In this document: piece by piece, positions 1 through 7,809 of the stretch
How positions within the stretch are numbered: position 1 is the first letter of the stretch
Layout: each line of letters opens with the position of its first letter
DNA from: JALXCG01 sp026991065 [NCBI: Gemmatimonadota bacterium]
GTDB taxonomy: Bacteria > GCA-2686955
Direction: 5' to 3'
Length of the DNA stretch: 8,859 nucleotides
NCBI GenBank assembly: GCA_026991065.1
Contig: JALXCG010000048.1
Location: 1 to 8,859, forward strand
Made by a program: the position numbers and the translations under genes
Notes under the pieces: generated by a model
What the model was told of the DNA's origin: nothing
Seen by the model: only the letters and a program-made list of their open reading frames with translations
Database searches by the model: none

Positions 1-102
1 CAGGAGCGCTGACCAGGTGGCGTCGGCAGTTGTGGCGATCAGTGCTTCGCACAAGAAAAGCGACGCGCCAAGAGACGCACCGGCGAGGAGACGGAGCAGC
101 AT
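1..102 (-). CDS. N-terminus of a membrane protein (partial, runs off left edge)
   Basis: Reading the minus strand from the ATG at 102, 34 codons stay open to the window edge. The product begins MLLRLLAGASLGASLF and continues as a hydrophobic helix through LCEALIATTADATW, which looks like a first transmembrane segment after a very short basic N-terminus. The start is supported by AGGAAG (114-109) six bases upstream of the ATG. The small-residue pattern G8-x3-G12 followed by a glutamate (E19) resembles the first membrane helix of the protein starting at 2538 (G23-x3-G27, E30), so a third membrane-anchored alkaline-phosphatase-type protein is possible. That is a guess from 34 residues; any polytopic membrane protein would fit. 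It is transcribed divergently from the gene at 386. Confidence 0.55.
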   Translation of the reverse strand, partial: MLLRLLAGASLGASLFLCEALIATTADATWSALL

Positions 103-108
103 GTAAGA

Positions 109-114
109 CTTCCT
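109..114 (-). promoter_or_regulatory. Ribosome binding site of the left-edge membrane gene
   Basis: The minus strand reads AGGAAG, then a six-base spacer (TCTTAC), then ATG at 102. This is the best Shine-Dalgarno match in the left flank and decides the start of the partial gene. Confidence 0.5.
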
Positions 115-330
115 GGACGGTAAGAAGGCGATAATTGCGCACAGAGAATCCCGACGATCACGCCGCGGACTCCCCGCGTTGGTGGGTCACGGTTGCAAGA
201 ACTGGACGCACGGCGGGTAGTATACAGCTTCTCCCCAAGGCTCGATCATTCCGCCAAATGGGCGATGTAAAAAATAGACTCGGTGCTGCCTGTTGCGCTT
301 AATGCTGTTGCCGCAAATCGCCCGGTTGGC

Positions 331-353
331 CGCCGAAGGTGGTATCTTCGGCG
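331..353. repeat. Perfect 8-bp inverted repeat (leader hairpin)
   Basis: CGCCGAAG (331-338) and CTTCGGCG (346-353) are exact reverse complements around a 7-base spacer. The hairpin ends 32 bases before the preferred start at 386, so it would lie in the mRNA leader if transcription begins upstream. Only a short, interrupted T stretch follows it, so it is not a standard intrinsic terminator. It could be an operator, an mRNA-stabilising hairpin, or chance. Confidence 0.4.
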
Positions 354-385
354 CGATTCGTTTACCCAATTCAGATTCCGAGGCT

Positions 386-2536
386 ATGACAAACCAATCT
401 ACTGTCGCCGTTTCCGCAGGGCCTCCCGGGCGGGCCCAGGTGCTTCTTTGGGGAGTGGTGACCGGCGCTCTGGTCAGCGCCGGTGCAACCGCTTTCGTGG
501 CACTGGTTTTTGTTGCCATTCACCCTTTCTTGGTAACCTCACCCATTCTCCGCTCCGAACTCTGCATGACGGTGGCGACGGCCGCTCTGCTCGGCGTTGT
601 CGGAGGCACGCTGGGGGCGCTCCTTGCCCCCAGAAGGCGGTGGCTCCCAAGCGCACTGGGCCTGGGGCTGCTGGCGGCGATGGTGGTTGCTGCCTATAGC
701 TGGACCGGCTGGGATGGCCAGGCACACGGCACTGTGTTCAAGACGGGACCGCTGCTCTGGAGCGCGCGGCTGCCCGGCCTGGCCGCGATCATCGGCGGCG
801 GGGTGGCCGGCGCCGCGGTCTGGTATTGGGGTTTGGCCCGCATTTTTGCCCGGCGCCTCGGGCTCTTTCGGGCGCTTTTCGGCGCGGGTCTGGCTGCGCT
901 TCTGCTGGCCTGCCTCGCTGGTGCCGTGGCCGGCCCGCCTTCCGGGAAGGGCCGGGTGGTTCTCTTCGGGGTTGACGGGGTCGGGCTCGAATTGCTGGAG
1001 CGCATGACTCAGATCACCGACCTGCCCAATTTCAGCGAATTGCTCAAGGAGCACCCGCACGGCGATCTACTCCCGGAGCCCCCCTATTCGCCGCCTTCGT
1101 GGCCAACTCTGGCGACGGGGAAGCTACCTTCCAAGCACCGGATCGACAACTGGGGCAAGAACGACCGGGCAACCGGCAAACGCAAGAACCATGTGCGGGC
1201 GGACATTCAAGCCGCAACAATCTTCGATATCGCCGAGGACAGGGGACTCGGCGGGGCAGTCTTCGAGTGGCCGATCGTGGGTCGTGAGGCCAAGGGGCTC
1301 GATGCCCCCCTCAATCGCATGGCGGTATTCTTGACTGGCTTCGGCAGCCGGGTCCCGTGGGTTCTGCGCCAGGCCGCAGCGATGACGCAAAAGAAGCACG
1401 AGCGCATTCACCTGACCTACAAGGAAAACGAGACCGGCCTGCTGACACTCGCCCATTACTTCTGGAACTACACGGGTGCCAAGGCCTTCGGGCTGGTGGT
1501 CAAGAGCACGGACTCTTCGCAGCATCACTATTTTCATGCTTTGGATCCGGAGAAATGGGGACTCGACGCGGAGGAAGCGCGCAAGACCGCCGACTACATC
1601 CCCGCGATCTACCGCATTGCCGACCGGATGCTTGGCGGTTTCATGGCTTCGCCGGAAACCAACATTCTGGTCTTCTCCGACCATGGGGCACGCCCCATTC
1701 CCACGGATCTTCCGGTGCACTTCGATGTTGCCTATCGCTTTCTGCTGAACCCGCTCCTGGAAAAATGGGGATACCTGGTTCGCCGGGAAGATGGCTCACC
1801 GGATCTCTCCCGTTCCATACTCTACAACTGCTCCGACAAGGTTCTGCATCAGCAAATCTGCGTCAACATCACGACCGAGCGCTGTAAAGCGGAACATTCG
1901 ACGCCGGAGGAACTGCTTGCGCGCGGACGGCCGGCGATCGAGTCGGTGGCCGCTCGCCTGCAAACCCTGCACTTCGAGAATGATGGAACACCACTCTTCC
2001 CCCCCCCCTACACGACGCGCTGGAATGGCCGGGACATGACCGAAAGCTGGCTTGACATGGGGGTCGGTGAAGAGGAGTTGGTCTACTTTCCCAATTACGA
2101 TGATTATGATTTGATGATTGAGAAGGGATTCAAGATCATCCCCTTTTCGCCCGAGTTGAAGACCCGCGTCGTGGTTGATGGTGACGGCAACCGCTGGCCC
2201 CTGCTGGATCTGCTGGAATCGCGCGAGTGGGAGGGCAACCACCGCCGCGACGGGTTCGTCGCAGCGACCGGTCCCGCTTTTTCCGGTCCATTGCTGGTGC
2301 AGAACGCTCGAACCGTCGATATCGTCCCTACGGCGCTCTATCTTCTTGGGCTGCCGGCTGCCCAAGACATGGATGGTCAGTTGCTTCGGTCAATGTTGGC
2401 CGGCGGCGATGCGATCAGGCCCCTGCCCAGAATCGACAGTTACGAAGGGCAAGTGGCACACGGCCATGGCGCCGGCACCACCTCTTACGACGAACGCCTT
2501 CAACGGGATCTCAAAGCTCTGGGATACATAGACTGA
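386..2536 (+). CDS. Membrane-anchored alkaline-phosphatase-superfamily phosphodiesterase/phosphatase
   Basis: The 716-residue product (counted from ATG 386) has about five membrane segments near 17-45, 60-81, 87-104, 129-150 and 159-182. A catalytic domain of the type I phosphodiesterase/nucleotide pyrophosphatase fold, probably periplasmic, starts near 188. Visible active-site elements are the metal aspartate in LFGVDG (D197), a probable serine nucleophile in YSPPSW (S235) followed by ATGKLP and H251, D376 and H380 in STDSSQHH, D432-H433 in FSDHG, and H619 in EGNHRRDG. About 186 residues sit between the DH pair and the last histidine, typical of family members with a cap insertion. The usual HGI motif reads HRI here. 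The protein ends LKALGYID. The ATG at 386 is chosen because the protein then begins with a short hydrophilic tail before the first helix; its GAGG lies only two bases upstream, so upstream starts at 302 or 293 (TTG) remain possible. The next gene begins one base after the stop, indicating an operon. The substrate is unknown. Confidence 0.85.
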   Translation: MTNQSTVAVSAGPPGRAQVLLWGVVTGALVSAGATAFVALVFVAIHPFLVTSPILRSELCMTVATAALLGVVGGTLGALLAPRRRWLPSALGLGLLAAMVVAAYSWTGWDGQAHGTVFKTGPLLWSARLPGLAAIIGGGVAGAAVWYWGLARIFARRLGLFRALFGAGLAALLLACLAGAVAGPPSGKGRVVLFGVDGVGLELLERMTQITDLPNFSELLKEHPHGDLLPEPPYSPPSWPTLATGKLPSKHRIDNWGKNDRATGKRKNHVRADIQAATIFDIAEDRGLGGAVFEWPIVGREAKGLDAPLNRMAVFLTGFGSRVPWVLRQAAAMTQKKHERIHLTYKENETGLLTLAHYFWNYTGAKAFGLVVKSTDSSQHHYFHALDPEKWGLDAEEARKTADYIPAIYRIADRMLGGFMASPETNILVFSDHGARPIPTDLPVHFDVAYRFLLNPLLEKWGYLVRREDGSPDLSRSILYNCSDKVLHQQICVNITTERCKAEHSTPEELLARGRPAIESVAARLQTLHFENDGTPLFPPPYTTRWNGRDMTESWLDMGVGEEELVYFPNYDDYDLMIEKGFKIIPFSPELKTRVVVDGDGNRWPLLDLLESREWEGNHRRDGFVAATGPAFSGPLLVQNARTVDIVPTALYLLGLPAAQDMDGQLLRSMLAGGDAIRPLPRIDSYEGQVAHGHGAGTTSYDERLQRDLKALGYID
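1999..2008 (+). repeat. C10 homopolymer inside a coding region
   Basis: Ten consecutive C bases encode the end of a Phe codon and three Pro codons in the insertion of the phosphodiesterase domain. The frame continues normally to the conserved C-terminus, so the tract is in frame as given. Poly-C tracts of this length are known slippage sites in some phase-variable surface genes, and also a common place for sequencing errors. Confidence 0.9.
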
Positions 2537-2537
2537 A

Positions 2538-4445
2538 ATGACACACCGATCACCCAACTCCGGCGCGGCGAAGCCGTCCGTCTTGCCTCTTTGCGTAATC
2601 TGGGGGCTGGCTTTCGGCGCCCTTGAGGCAGCCTATTTCACGCGTGCAAACCAGGTCTTCCCGCTGGGGAGTGGGCATGCTCTGCTCTGGCTCGTCTTGT
2701 CGCTGGCGCACTTCGCGTTGGCCGGCTTCGGAGCCCTCGCCGCCGGAGCGATTTCGCGCGTTGGGCAGAGAACAGCGGCGCGCATGGTCGGTGCTCCGGC
2801 CCTGCTCTTTCTGGTGCTTGCACTTTCACATTACCGCGATCGCGTGAACACCCGCCCCCGAAGTCTGGAGGGAACCCTGGTCACGTTGGCCATTGTTGCG
2901 GCATTCGCGGTGATCTTCTTCCTGCTGCGGCGCCTGGCGGTTCACTCCCTGCGCACGACACAGCGTGTGGTAGCAATCAGCGGTGCGCTGGTCATGGTCG
3001 GGGGGCTTGGCTGGTTGTTCACGCTCAGTCCGGACATGCGCTTTGACTCCAGCCTGCGCCTGCGCCGAAAACTGGAGGCCGGGGAGAAGCTTTATGAACC
3101 CACCGAGTCGGTCACGGCAGAGATGGTTGGCAACCCCAACGACAGCGGACTGCGAGTCCTTCTGATCCCCCTTGACGGCGGCACCTGGAAGGTGATCGAT
3201 CCTCTCATCAAAGCGGGTCGAATGCCCAACCTCGAGTCTTTGATCCGGCGCGGTGCCAGTGCCACGCTCGAATCCGACATCCCCACTTTTTCGCCGATCA
3301 TCTGGTCCAGCGTGTCGACCGGTAAGTACCCGACACGCCACGGCATCCATGGATTCATTCGCACCGACCTGCCACTCGGCCTGCCGCAGATGCGGCTTGA
3401 AACCATTCGCATGGCCGCGCTGACCAAGGTACTCAAGACCGGAACACGCATCTACGAAGTTCTGGGCCATCAATGGCCGGCGCTCGCCCTGCCCGTGGAG
3501 ATCTACAGCTCCAATGACCTTAAGGCCCGTCAACTGTGGGGGATTCTGGGCGAGTTCGGGATGCGCAGCATTGTGCTGGAGTGGTACATCGGCCATCCGG
3601 CGCAACCGATCAACGGGGTCCAAGTATCGGAGCGATTCCATTTAATGAAAGGGGTGGCCGCCAACATCCCAAACATCGTCTACCCCGATAGCCTCGCGCC
3701 GCTGCTGGAAGACGCGGTGGTGGCTCCTGAGGAACTCGACGAGAAGCTTCTGCTCTCGCTGGTCGACACCGACGGCTTGGATGAAGCGGGGATTCGCGCC
3801 TTCATGGAGGAAAACGCCGCCTGGTTCGACATTGTTCGCAAGAACATGGCACGCGATCTTTCTACCGCACAACTGACAGATGCGGTGTTCCCCTACGTGC
3901 CGGACTGGCGTTTCGCGGCGACCTACTTCCGGGCAATGGACGCTCTGCACCACTACACATGGAATCTCCGGAATCTACCGGGGGAGGGGTTCGCCGAGCA
4001 CCCGGAGCGCCGTTTCTATGACGCGATCGAGCGCTACCACGAGTTCTGCGATGGCATTGTTGGTCGAGTTTTGAAGCACGCGGATGAGAATACGGTGGTG
4101 ATCGTGATGTCCGACCACGGTTTCGAGGACCGCTACGATCATGAGCGGGGGCCCGAGGGTTTCTTCATCATCGCCGGAGGGCCGATTCAACACATCGAGG
4201 AACGGCAGCGGATCTCGGTCTACGACATCGCTCCGACAATCCTGGCTCTTCAAGGCATCCCTGTGCCACAGGATATGGATGGCGAAGTGGCTTCCGAGTT
4301 CGTTCCGGCCTCTTTCTGGGTTGATCATCCGGTTCGGCACGTCCCCTCCTACGAGGTTCGCGGCGAACACAACGACGTGGAGGCTTCATCGGATATGGAT
4401 GAAGAGGTGCTCAATCGCCTGCGGGCGCTGGGTTACATTCGGTAG
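2538..4445 (+). CDS. Second membrane-anchored alkaline-phosphatase-superfamily enzyme
   Basis: The 635-residue product has about five membrane segments (near 14-34, 47-70, 84-98, 111-131 and 143-162), then a linker, then an alkaline-phosphatase-fold domain from about 204. Active-site elements are D213 in IPLDGGTW, a serine nucleophile in TFSPIIW (S252), STGKYPTRHGI, D468 and H472 in MDALHHYTW, D526-H527 in VMSDHG, and H535 shortly after in YDHERGPEGFF. The DH pair and last histidine are only eight residues apart, so there is no insertion there; the extra sequence lies between the nucleophile and D468 instead. The protein ends LRALGYIR, like its upstream neighbour. The ATG lies one base after the preceding TGA and has no clear ribosome binding site of its own, which suggests translational coupling. 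Membrane layout and fold match the upstream gene, so the two are probably old, diverged paralogues. The family includes phosphatases, phosphodiesterases and phospho-group transferases; which applies here cannot be read. Confidence 0.85.
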   Translation: MTHRSPNSGAAKPSVLPLCVIWGLAFGALEAAYFTRANQVFPLGSGHALLWLVLSLAHFALAGFGALAAGAISRVGQRTAARMVGAPALLFLVLALSHYRDRVNTRPRSLEGTLVTLAIVAAFAVIFFLLRRLAVHSLRTTQRVVAISGALVMVGGLGWLFTLSPDMRFDSSLRLRRKLEAGEKLYEPTESVTAEMVGNPNDSGLRVLLIPLDGGTWKVIDPLIKAGRMPNLESLIRRGASATLESDIPTFSPIIWSSVSTGKYPTRHGIHGFIRTDLPLGLPQMRLETIRMAALTKVLKTGTRIYEVLGHQWPALALPVEIYSSNDLKARQLWGILGEFGMRSIVLEWYIGHPAQPINGVQVSERFHLMKGVAANIPNIVYPDSLAPLLEDAVVAPEELDEKLLLSLVDTDGLDEAGIRAFMEENAAWFDIVRKNMARDLSTAQLTDAVFPYVPDWRFAATYFRAMDALHHYTWNLRNLPGEGFAEHPERRFYDAIERYHEFCDGIVGRVLKHADENTVVIVMSDHGFEDRYDHERGPEGFFIIAGGPIQHIEERQRISVYDIAPTILALQGIPVPQDMDGEVASEFVPASFWVDHPVRHVPSYEVRGEHNDVEASSDMDEEVLNRLRALGYIR

Positions 4446-4455
4446 CGAGAAGCCC

Positions 4456-4474
4456 TCTCCGGACTGGCCGGAGA
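4456..4474. terminator. Hairpin in convergent gap (possible terminator without T-tract)
   Basis: TCTCCGG (4456-4462) and CCGGAGA (4468-4474) form a perfect 7-bp stem around ACTGG. It lies between the convergent stops at 4445 and 4496, where a shared terminator would be expected. Neither strand has a T-run after the stem, so it fits a rho-assisted or mRNA-protecting hairpin better than a classical intrinsic terminator. Confidence 0.3.
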
Positions 4475-4495
4475 AGAGCATCGGGACCAACCGGG

Positions 4496-7400
4496 CTATC
4501 GACCGGAGGCGCCCCGCTTGGTGCGGGTGCTGCCGGTGCCATCGAAATAGCCAATGTCGTCCAAGACGATCGCGGTCGAATCGTCAACCACGTAGATGAC
4601 CAGATCGAGCAAGTATTCCACTCCCGGGGTGATGAAGAAACCATTCTCAGTCAAGACTTCGACCAGGTCCACCGTGTGGACCGGAAGCGCAATCCGCTTC
4701 TCGACAAAGTCCGCCTGATCCGGTTGAAAGTCCGGGAGACGATACCTGGGATCGGTGTAGATGTTGTCGTTTGTGTACCCAATCAGGTAGGTACCGGATT
4801 GGGTGCCATCGCGATTGGAGATCACCAGGTACTCCTCCGCGTTTCCGTCGCGCACCAGAATCTGCTCCCGCAAATGGTTGTAGCGATTTAGCAGTTCGGT
4901 TCCCTCGAAGACCGTATCACCGCTGTGGACCGACGTGCTCTGGCTCGCGAGCGTGTCCGTGTAACCTTGAGAGTATTCGCCCTCGAGCACAAACTGACGA
5001 CTTTGACCGTTGGAGAAACGCTGCAGATAGTCAACGGTGCGGCCGGTTAGATCTTGGGGAGAGGGCTCAAACGGTAGCCACAGGTGTGACGGGCATTCGA
5101 AATCCCACTCGTAGCGCGTGGTACGCGGTATGCGCCGGAACCGCAGCGTGGGGCCGGTTCCCTCTGCATGTCCGGCATCTCCATGAGAGAATGCAGCTTC
5201 AAAAGCCTGAGCCTGGCGCTCAATCTCAGTGCCAATCGTGAAGAGGTCCAGGGTCTTCCCATGGATGTAGACCGGGTCCGGACTCATGACTGGATTGTGG
5301 ATCTGCTTGCCCCACATGTTCACATAGATGACCGGATCGCTCAGTTCAAACGGGATGTCGGGGAAGCCTGCATCCAGCGAGTAGACGACGATGATGTTGT
5401 CGTCCCCACGCTGGAACTTGAGGTAGATCCTCTTGGCCAACTCGCCCTCCATCTGCTCAACGAAGGTCGCGCCGGCCAGATTTTGGGAGACATTGTAGTA
5501 GGCGTTCAAAGCAGTCCGCGGTGATCCGTGCACATCCACCAGCGAGCGGAACACGCCGTTGTTGACGCCAACAAAAAGAGTGGCATCGAAGTTGAAGTAG
5601 TAAGCGCGTTCCCATCCCGTCGCCAGGATATTGACGAACTCCTGAGCAACCAGACGAGCGACCTCTCGGTGGTCATCGACGCGCCGGCCTCCCGAGCCCA
5701 CATCACTGGACTTGGGAATGCTGTATTCCGGATAGACCGATCCGGAGAGGTAACTGGTCTCTGTCAGCCAAAAGGGAAACCCGCGATGGGCCGGATCGTG
5801 GGCATCGATCAGGCGGTCAAGCTCAGTGCGCAACGCCCGCCCGCAATAGGCGATCCTCATCTCCAGCCCATGGTTGTAGATCGAATCCGAGTAAGCGGCG
5901 ATCTCCGGCGTGACGGCCAGGTGCATGGCCGCTGCGTCCATCGAGCCAAGACCCCCAAGACTGATGAACTCGCCAAAAAGCGCGTCTCTCCCCTGGGGGA
6001 AATCCACAGCCGCGTTCACCCCGCGCGGCCCCATTCCGGTGAGGCCGAACCCCAGCGTAAGGGTGGAGACACCCGCAGTCTGCACAACCTCCCGGGAAAT
6101 ACTGTCCAATTCGGACAAGCGTGCCGGAGCGATGGAGTTTCGGATACTGGTCGGCTCATTGAACACTTCGTATGCGTAAACCCGGTCACCAAGTGTCTGC
6201 GTCAACTCCTCATACGCGCGCTTGTGCCCGGCAAGGAAGTTCGCCCAACCGATCGAATCGGGAGCTGCGTCGGGGCTCATCCATTCGGGGTACCCGTTCA
6301 CGCTCGTGCTCACGGGATTCTCAACCTCGTGCAAACCGTCGCCGGTCATTGCCAGGATATTCAGGTCATAGTTTCTCGCCGTGTCGACGAACCACTCAAG
6401 TTGCGTAAGGTTCCAGTCGCCGTCGATCGTATCGAGTGGCGCGTATCCCTTCGGGTGAAAGACATGCTTGATGCGAATGTGCGGCAGGCCCAGCCTCTGG
6501 ATCATCCAGAAGGTAAGATCGGGCCCCGGTCCCAGGCTGTAGAGTACGCGACGGGTGCAGTCCAGGTCTCCCGGCAGAGCGCCTTCGCACTCCGGCAGAT
6601 CGTTGTTTGGATCTCCATCTTCGTTGATAAGTCGGTGAAGGTACTTGAAATTGCCAACCTGCACACCGAATTGGTGCTGATCAGCCGGTACTTCGGCTGC
6701 CGGATGACGGGGATGGAGAATCGCGAAGACAAGGTCCGACCGTTCCTTTTCCGCCGGAGCACCGAGGACGAGCCGATAGGTTCCGGTTCCCGTCTCCAGG
6801 GCCGTGGCATCCACGAAAAAGCGACCGGTCGCGCCATTGCCCGGGTCTTCCAAAGGCTGGTTGGCAATCAGGACAACGGGCTTTCCTGAGGAGTCTCGCT
6901 CGTAGACATCCTCCACGCGATAGCCCACGCCGACCGGACGGGGCAAGCCACTGGCGGCGTACACCCAATAGCGAAACTCAAGGGGCTCGCCCTCTTCAAA
7001 ACAGCGGTAGTAGCGCATCGCGCGTTCGGCGACCGACGCCGTATCGGCGGCTTCCACGATATCCAGCCCGAGATCATAGTCTCGTGGCGGAACCCAGTCG
7101 GTTGGGAATGCCCCTTTTTCCAGCTGTGCTGCGTCCAGTAGAATCTGGTAATCGTAGTTGTCGGTCAGCTCTCGTTTGGTCGAATCGAATGATAGACGAA
7201 GCCCATATTTGTTGAGCTGATGGACAGAAGCCGGTGGAATGTCTCCGGTATTGAAATAAAAGTAGATGCGCTTCCAACAGGACGTGAGATCAGCGCTCTT
7301 GAAACGCAAGCCGGCACTGGGGATTGCGGTTCCGTCACCGTTGGTGACCGCCAGGTTGCCGCCAAAAGTGGCCGGCTCGCAGCCGGAGGAGAAATAGTCC

Positions 7401-7756
7401 GAATTGACTTTTGCATAAACGCTGAACACGTAGTCGGTGTTTGGCTCAAGCTCCATCGCGGGAAAGCGCACGTCGTGTAGCTGCAGGTAGCGCGAGCCAT
7501 TCAAAGAGAGGGCAAACCCGCCCTCCGGAATGGTATCGACAGCCGATGTGACCAGTTCCCAGCCGCGCGGATAGCGGGTGGCGGGATCGTTTGGATCCTG
7601 GAACACGTGATAGGGCAACACGTCCCAACCATCCGGGCCGGTTTCGAAGCTGGCGCCATCGGGGAGAATGTTGCGGCTCGTGGCAACTCCCCCCGCGGCA
7701 GTCACTAGAACAGCCAGAAGCAGAGTCCGTCGCGCGCTAAGCCATGAGTCGATCAT
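4496..7756 (-). CDS. Secreted multidomain glycoside hydrolase, clan GH-A type
   Basis: The 1086-residue product (from ATG 7756) opens with a Sec-type signal peptide: SARR, then LLLAVLVTAAGG, cleavage likely near residue 25. Residues about 29-225 look like a carbohydrate-binding jelly roll, closing with LDAAQLEKGAFPTDW (208-222), typical of CBM4/9/22-like modules. Residues about 229-345 form a beta-rich module. A TIM barrel spans about 358-753 with YEVFNEP (E534, putative acid/base) and WLTETSY (E666, putative nucleophile), 132 residues apart as in GH5/GH39-like enzymes. A small beta-sandwich follows (758-843; VYVNMWGKQI read as IYVNMWG), then an unassigned beta-rich module (about 878-1073) ending VLDDIGYF. 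I cannot name the GH family. A GTG at 7777, with AAGG five bases upstream, would add seven residues and is a real alternative start. The gene lies back-to-back with an O-antigen-ligase-like gene, suggesting it cuts a polysaccharide made by the same locus, as PslG (GH39) does for Psl. That role is inferred. No lipobox or PEP-CTERM-like anchor is visible. Confidence 0.85.
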   Translation of the reverse strand: MIDSWLSARRTLLLAVLVTAAGGVATSRNILPDGASFETGPDGWDVLPYHVFQDPNDPATRYPRGWELVTSAVDTIPEGGFALSLNGSRYLQLHDVRFPAMELEPNTDYVFSVYAKVNSDYFSSGCEPATFGGNLAVTNGDGTAIPSAGLRFKSADLTSCWKRIYFYFNTGDIPPASVHQLNKYGLRLSFDSTKRELTDNYDYQILLDAAQLEKGAFPTDWVPPRDYDLGLDIVEAADTASVAERAMRYYRCFEEGEPLEFRYWVYAASGLPRPVGVGYRVEDVYERDSSGKPVVLIANQPLEDPGNGATGRFFVDATALETGTGTYRLVLGAPAEKERSDLVFAILHPRHPAAEVPADQHQFGVQVGNFKYLHRLINEDGDPNNDLPECEGALPGDLDCTRRVLYSLGPGPDLTFWMIQRLGLPHIRIKHVFHPKGYAPLDTIDGDWNLTQLEWFVDTARNYDLNILAMTGDGLHEVENPVSTSVNGYPEWMSPDAAPDSIGWANFLAGHKRAYEELTQTLGDRVYAYEVFNEPTSIRNSIAPARLSELDSISREVVQTAGVSTLTLGFGLTGMGPRGVNAAVDFPQGRDALFGEFISLGGLGSMDAAAMHLAVTPEIAAYSDSIYNHGLEMRIAYCGRALRTELDRLIDAHDPAHRGFPFWLTETSYLSGSVYPEYSIPKSSDVGSGGRRVDDHREVARLVAQEFVNILATGWERAYYFNFDATLFVGVNNGVFRSLVDVHGSPRTALNAYYNVSQNLAGATFVEQMEGELAKRIYLKFQRGDDNIIVVYSLDAGFPDIPFELSDPVIYVNMWGKQIHNPVMSPDPVYIHGKTLDLFTIGTEIERQAQAFEAAFSHGDAGHAEGTGPTLRFRRIPRTTRYEWDFECPSHLWLPFEPSPQDLTGRTVDYLQRFSNGQSRQFVLEGEYSQGYTDTLASQSTSVHSGDTVFEGTELLNRYNHLREQILVRDGNAEEYLVISNRDGTQSGTYLIGYTNDNIYTDPRYRLPDFQPDQADFVEKRIALPVHTVDLVEVLTENGFFITPGVEYLLDLVIYVVDDSTAIVLDDIGYFDGTGSTRTKRGASGR

Positions 7757-7790
7757 CAGTTCTTTTCCCGGTTCCACTGGACCTTGTTAT

Positions 7791-7809
7791 TCACCAAACC
7801 CTGTGGTGA
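7791..7809. repeat. Operator-like dyad TCACCA-N7-TGGTGA
   Basis: TCACCA (7791-7796) and TGGTGA (7804-7809) are perfect reverse complements with a 7-base spacer, 35 bases upstream of the hydrolase ATG. The size and position fit a repressor operator or a leader hairpin. It shares its right arm with the larger inverted repeat ending at 7858. Confidence 0.45.

Larger units (their letters stand above)
103..385. other. Divergent intergenic region
   Basis: About 280 bases separate the two divergent starts. I see no convincing sigma-70 promoter on either strand. The best weak plus-strand candidate is TTGCAA at 193-198 with TAGTAT at 218-223, four of six matches each and a 19-base spacer. A small GC-rich dyad, CGCGG-N5-CCGCG, lies at 164-178, and a stronger hairpin lies at 331-353. 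In-frame TTG (293) and ATG (302) codons could extend the downstream protein by up to 31 residues. Those residues look unlike a membrane-protein N-terminus, and neither codon has a ribosome binding site. Confidence 0.5.

Noticed and set aside
1997-2010. Frameshift at the C10 tract
   Set aside because: The frame after the tract keeps the last metal histidine and the LGYI tail, so the gene is intact as given.
3285-3345. Sulfatase identity for the second phosphatase-family protein
   Set aside because: The formylglycine signature C/S-x-P-x-R is absent: the nucleophile region reads SPIIWSS, as in phosphodiesterase-type members.
2826-3641. A 271-codon open frame on the minus strand
   Set aside because: It is antisense to the second phosphatase-family gene, with no motifs and no ribosome binding site that I could see.
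4496-4530. PEP-CTERM or similar sorting anchor at the hydrolase C-terminus
   Set aside because: The end is a short basic tail (TRTKRGASGR) with no hydrophobic helix.
5528-6889. A 453-codon open frame on the plus strand
   Set aside because: It lies wholly antisense to the hydrolase, whose signal peptide and catalytic motifs are clear. Its product is rich in Arg, His and Pro without recognisable domains, as expected for a GC-rich shadow frame.
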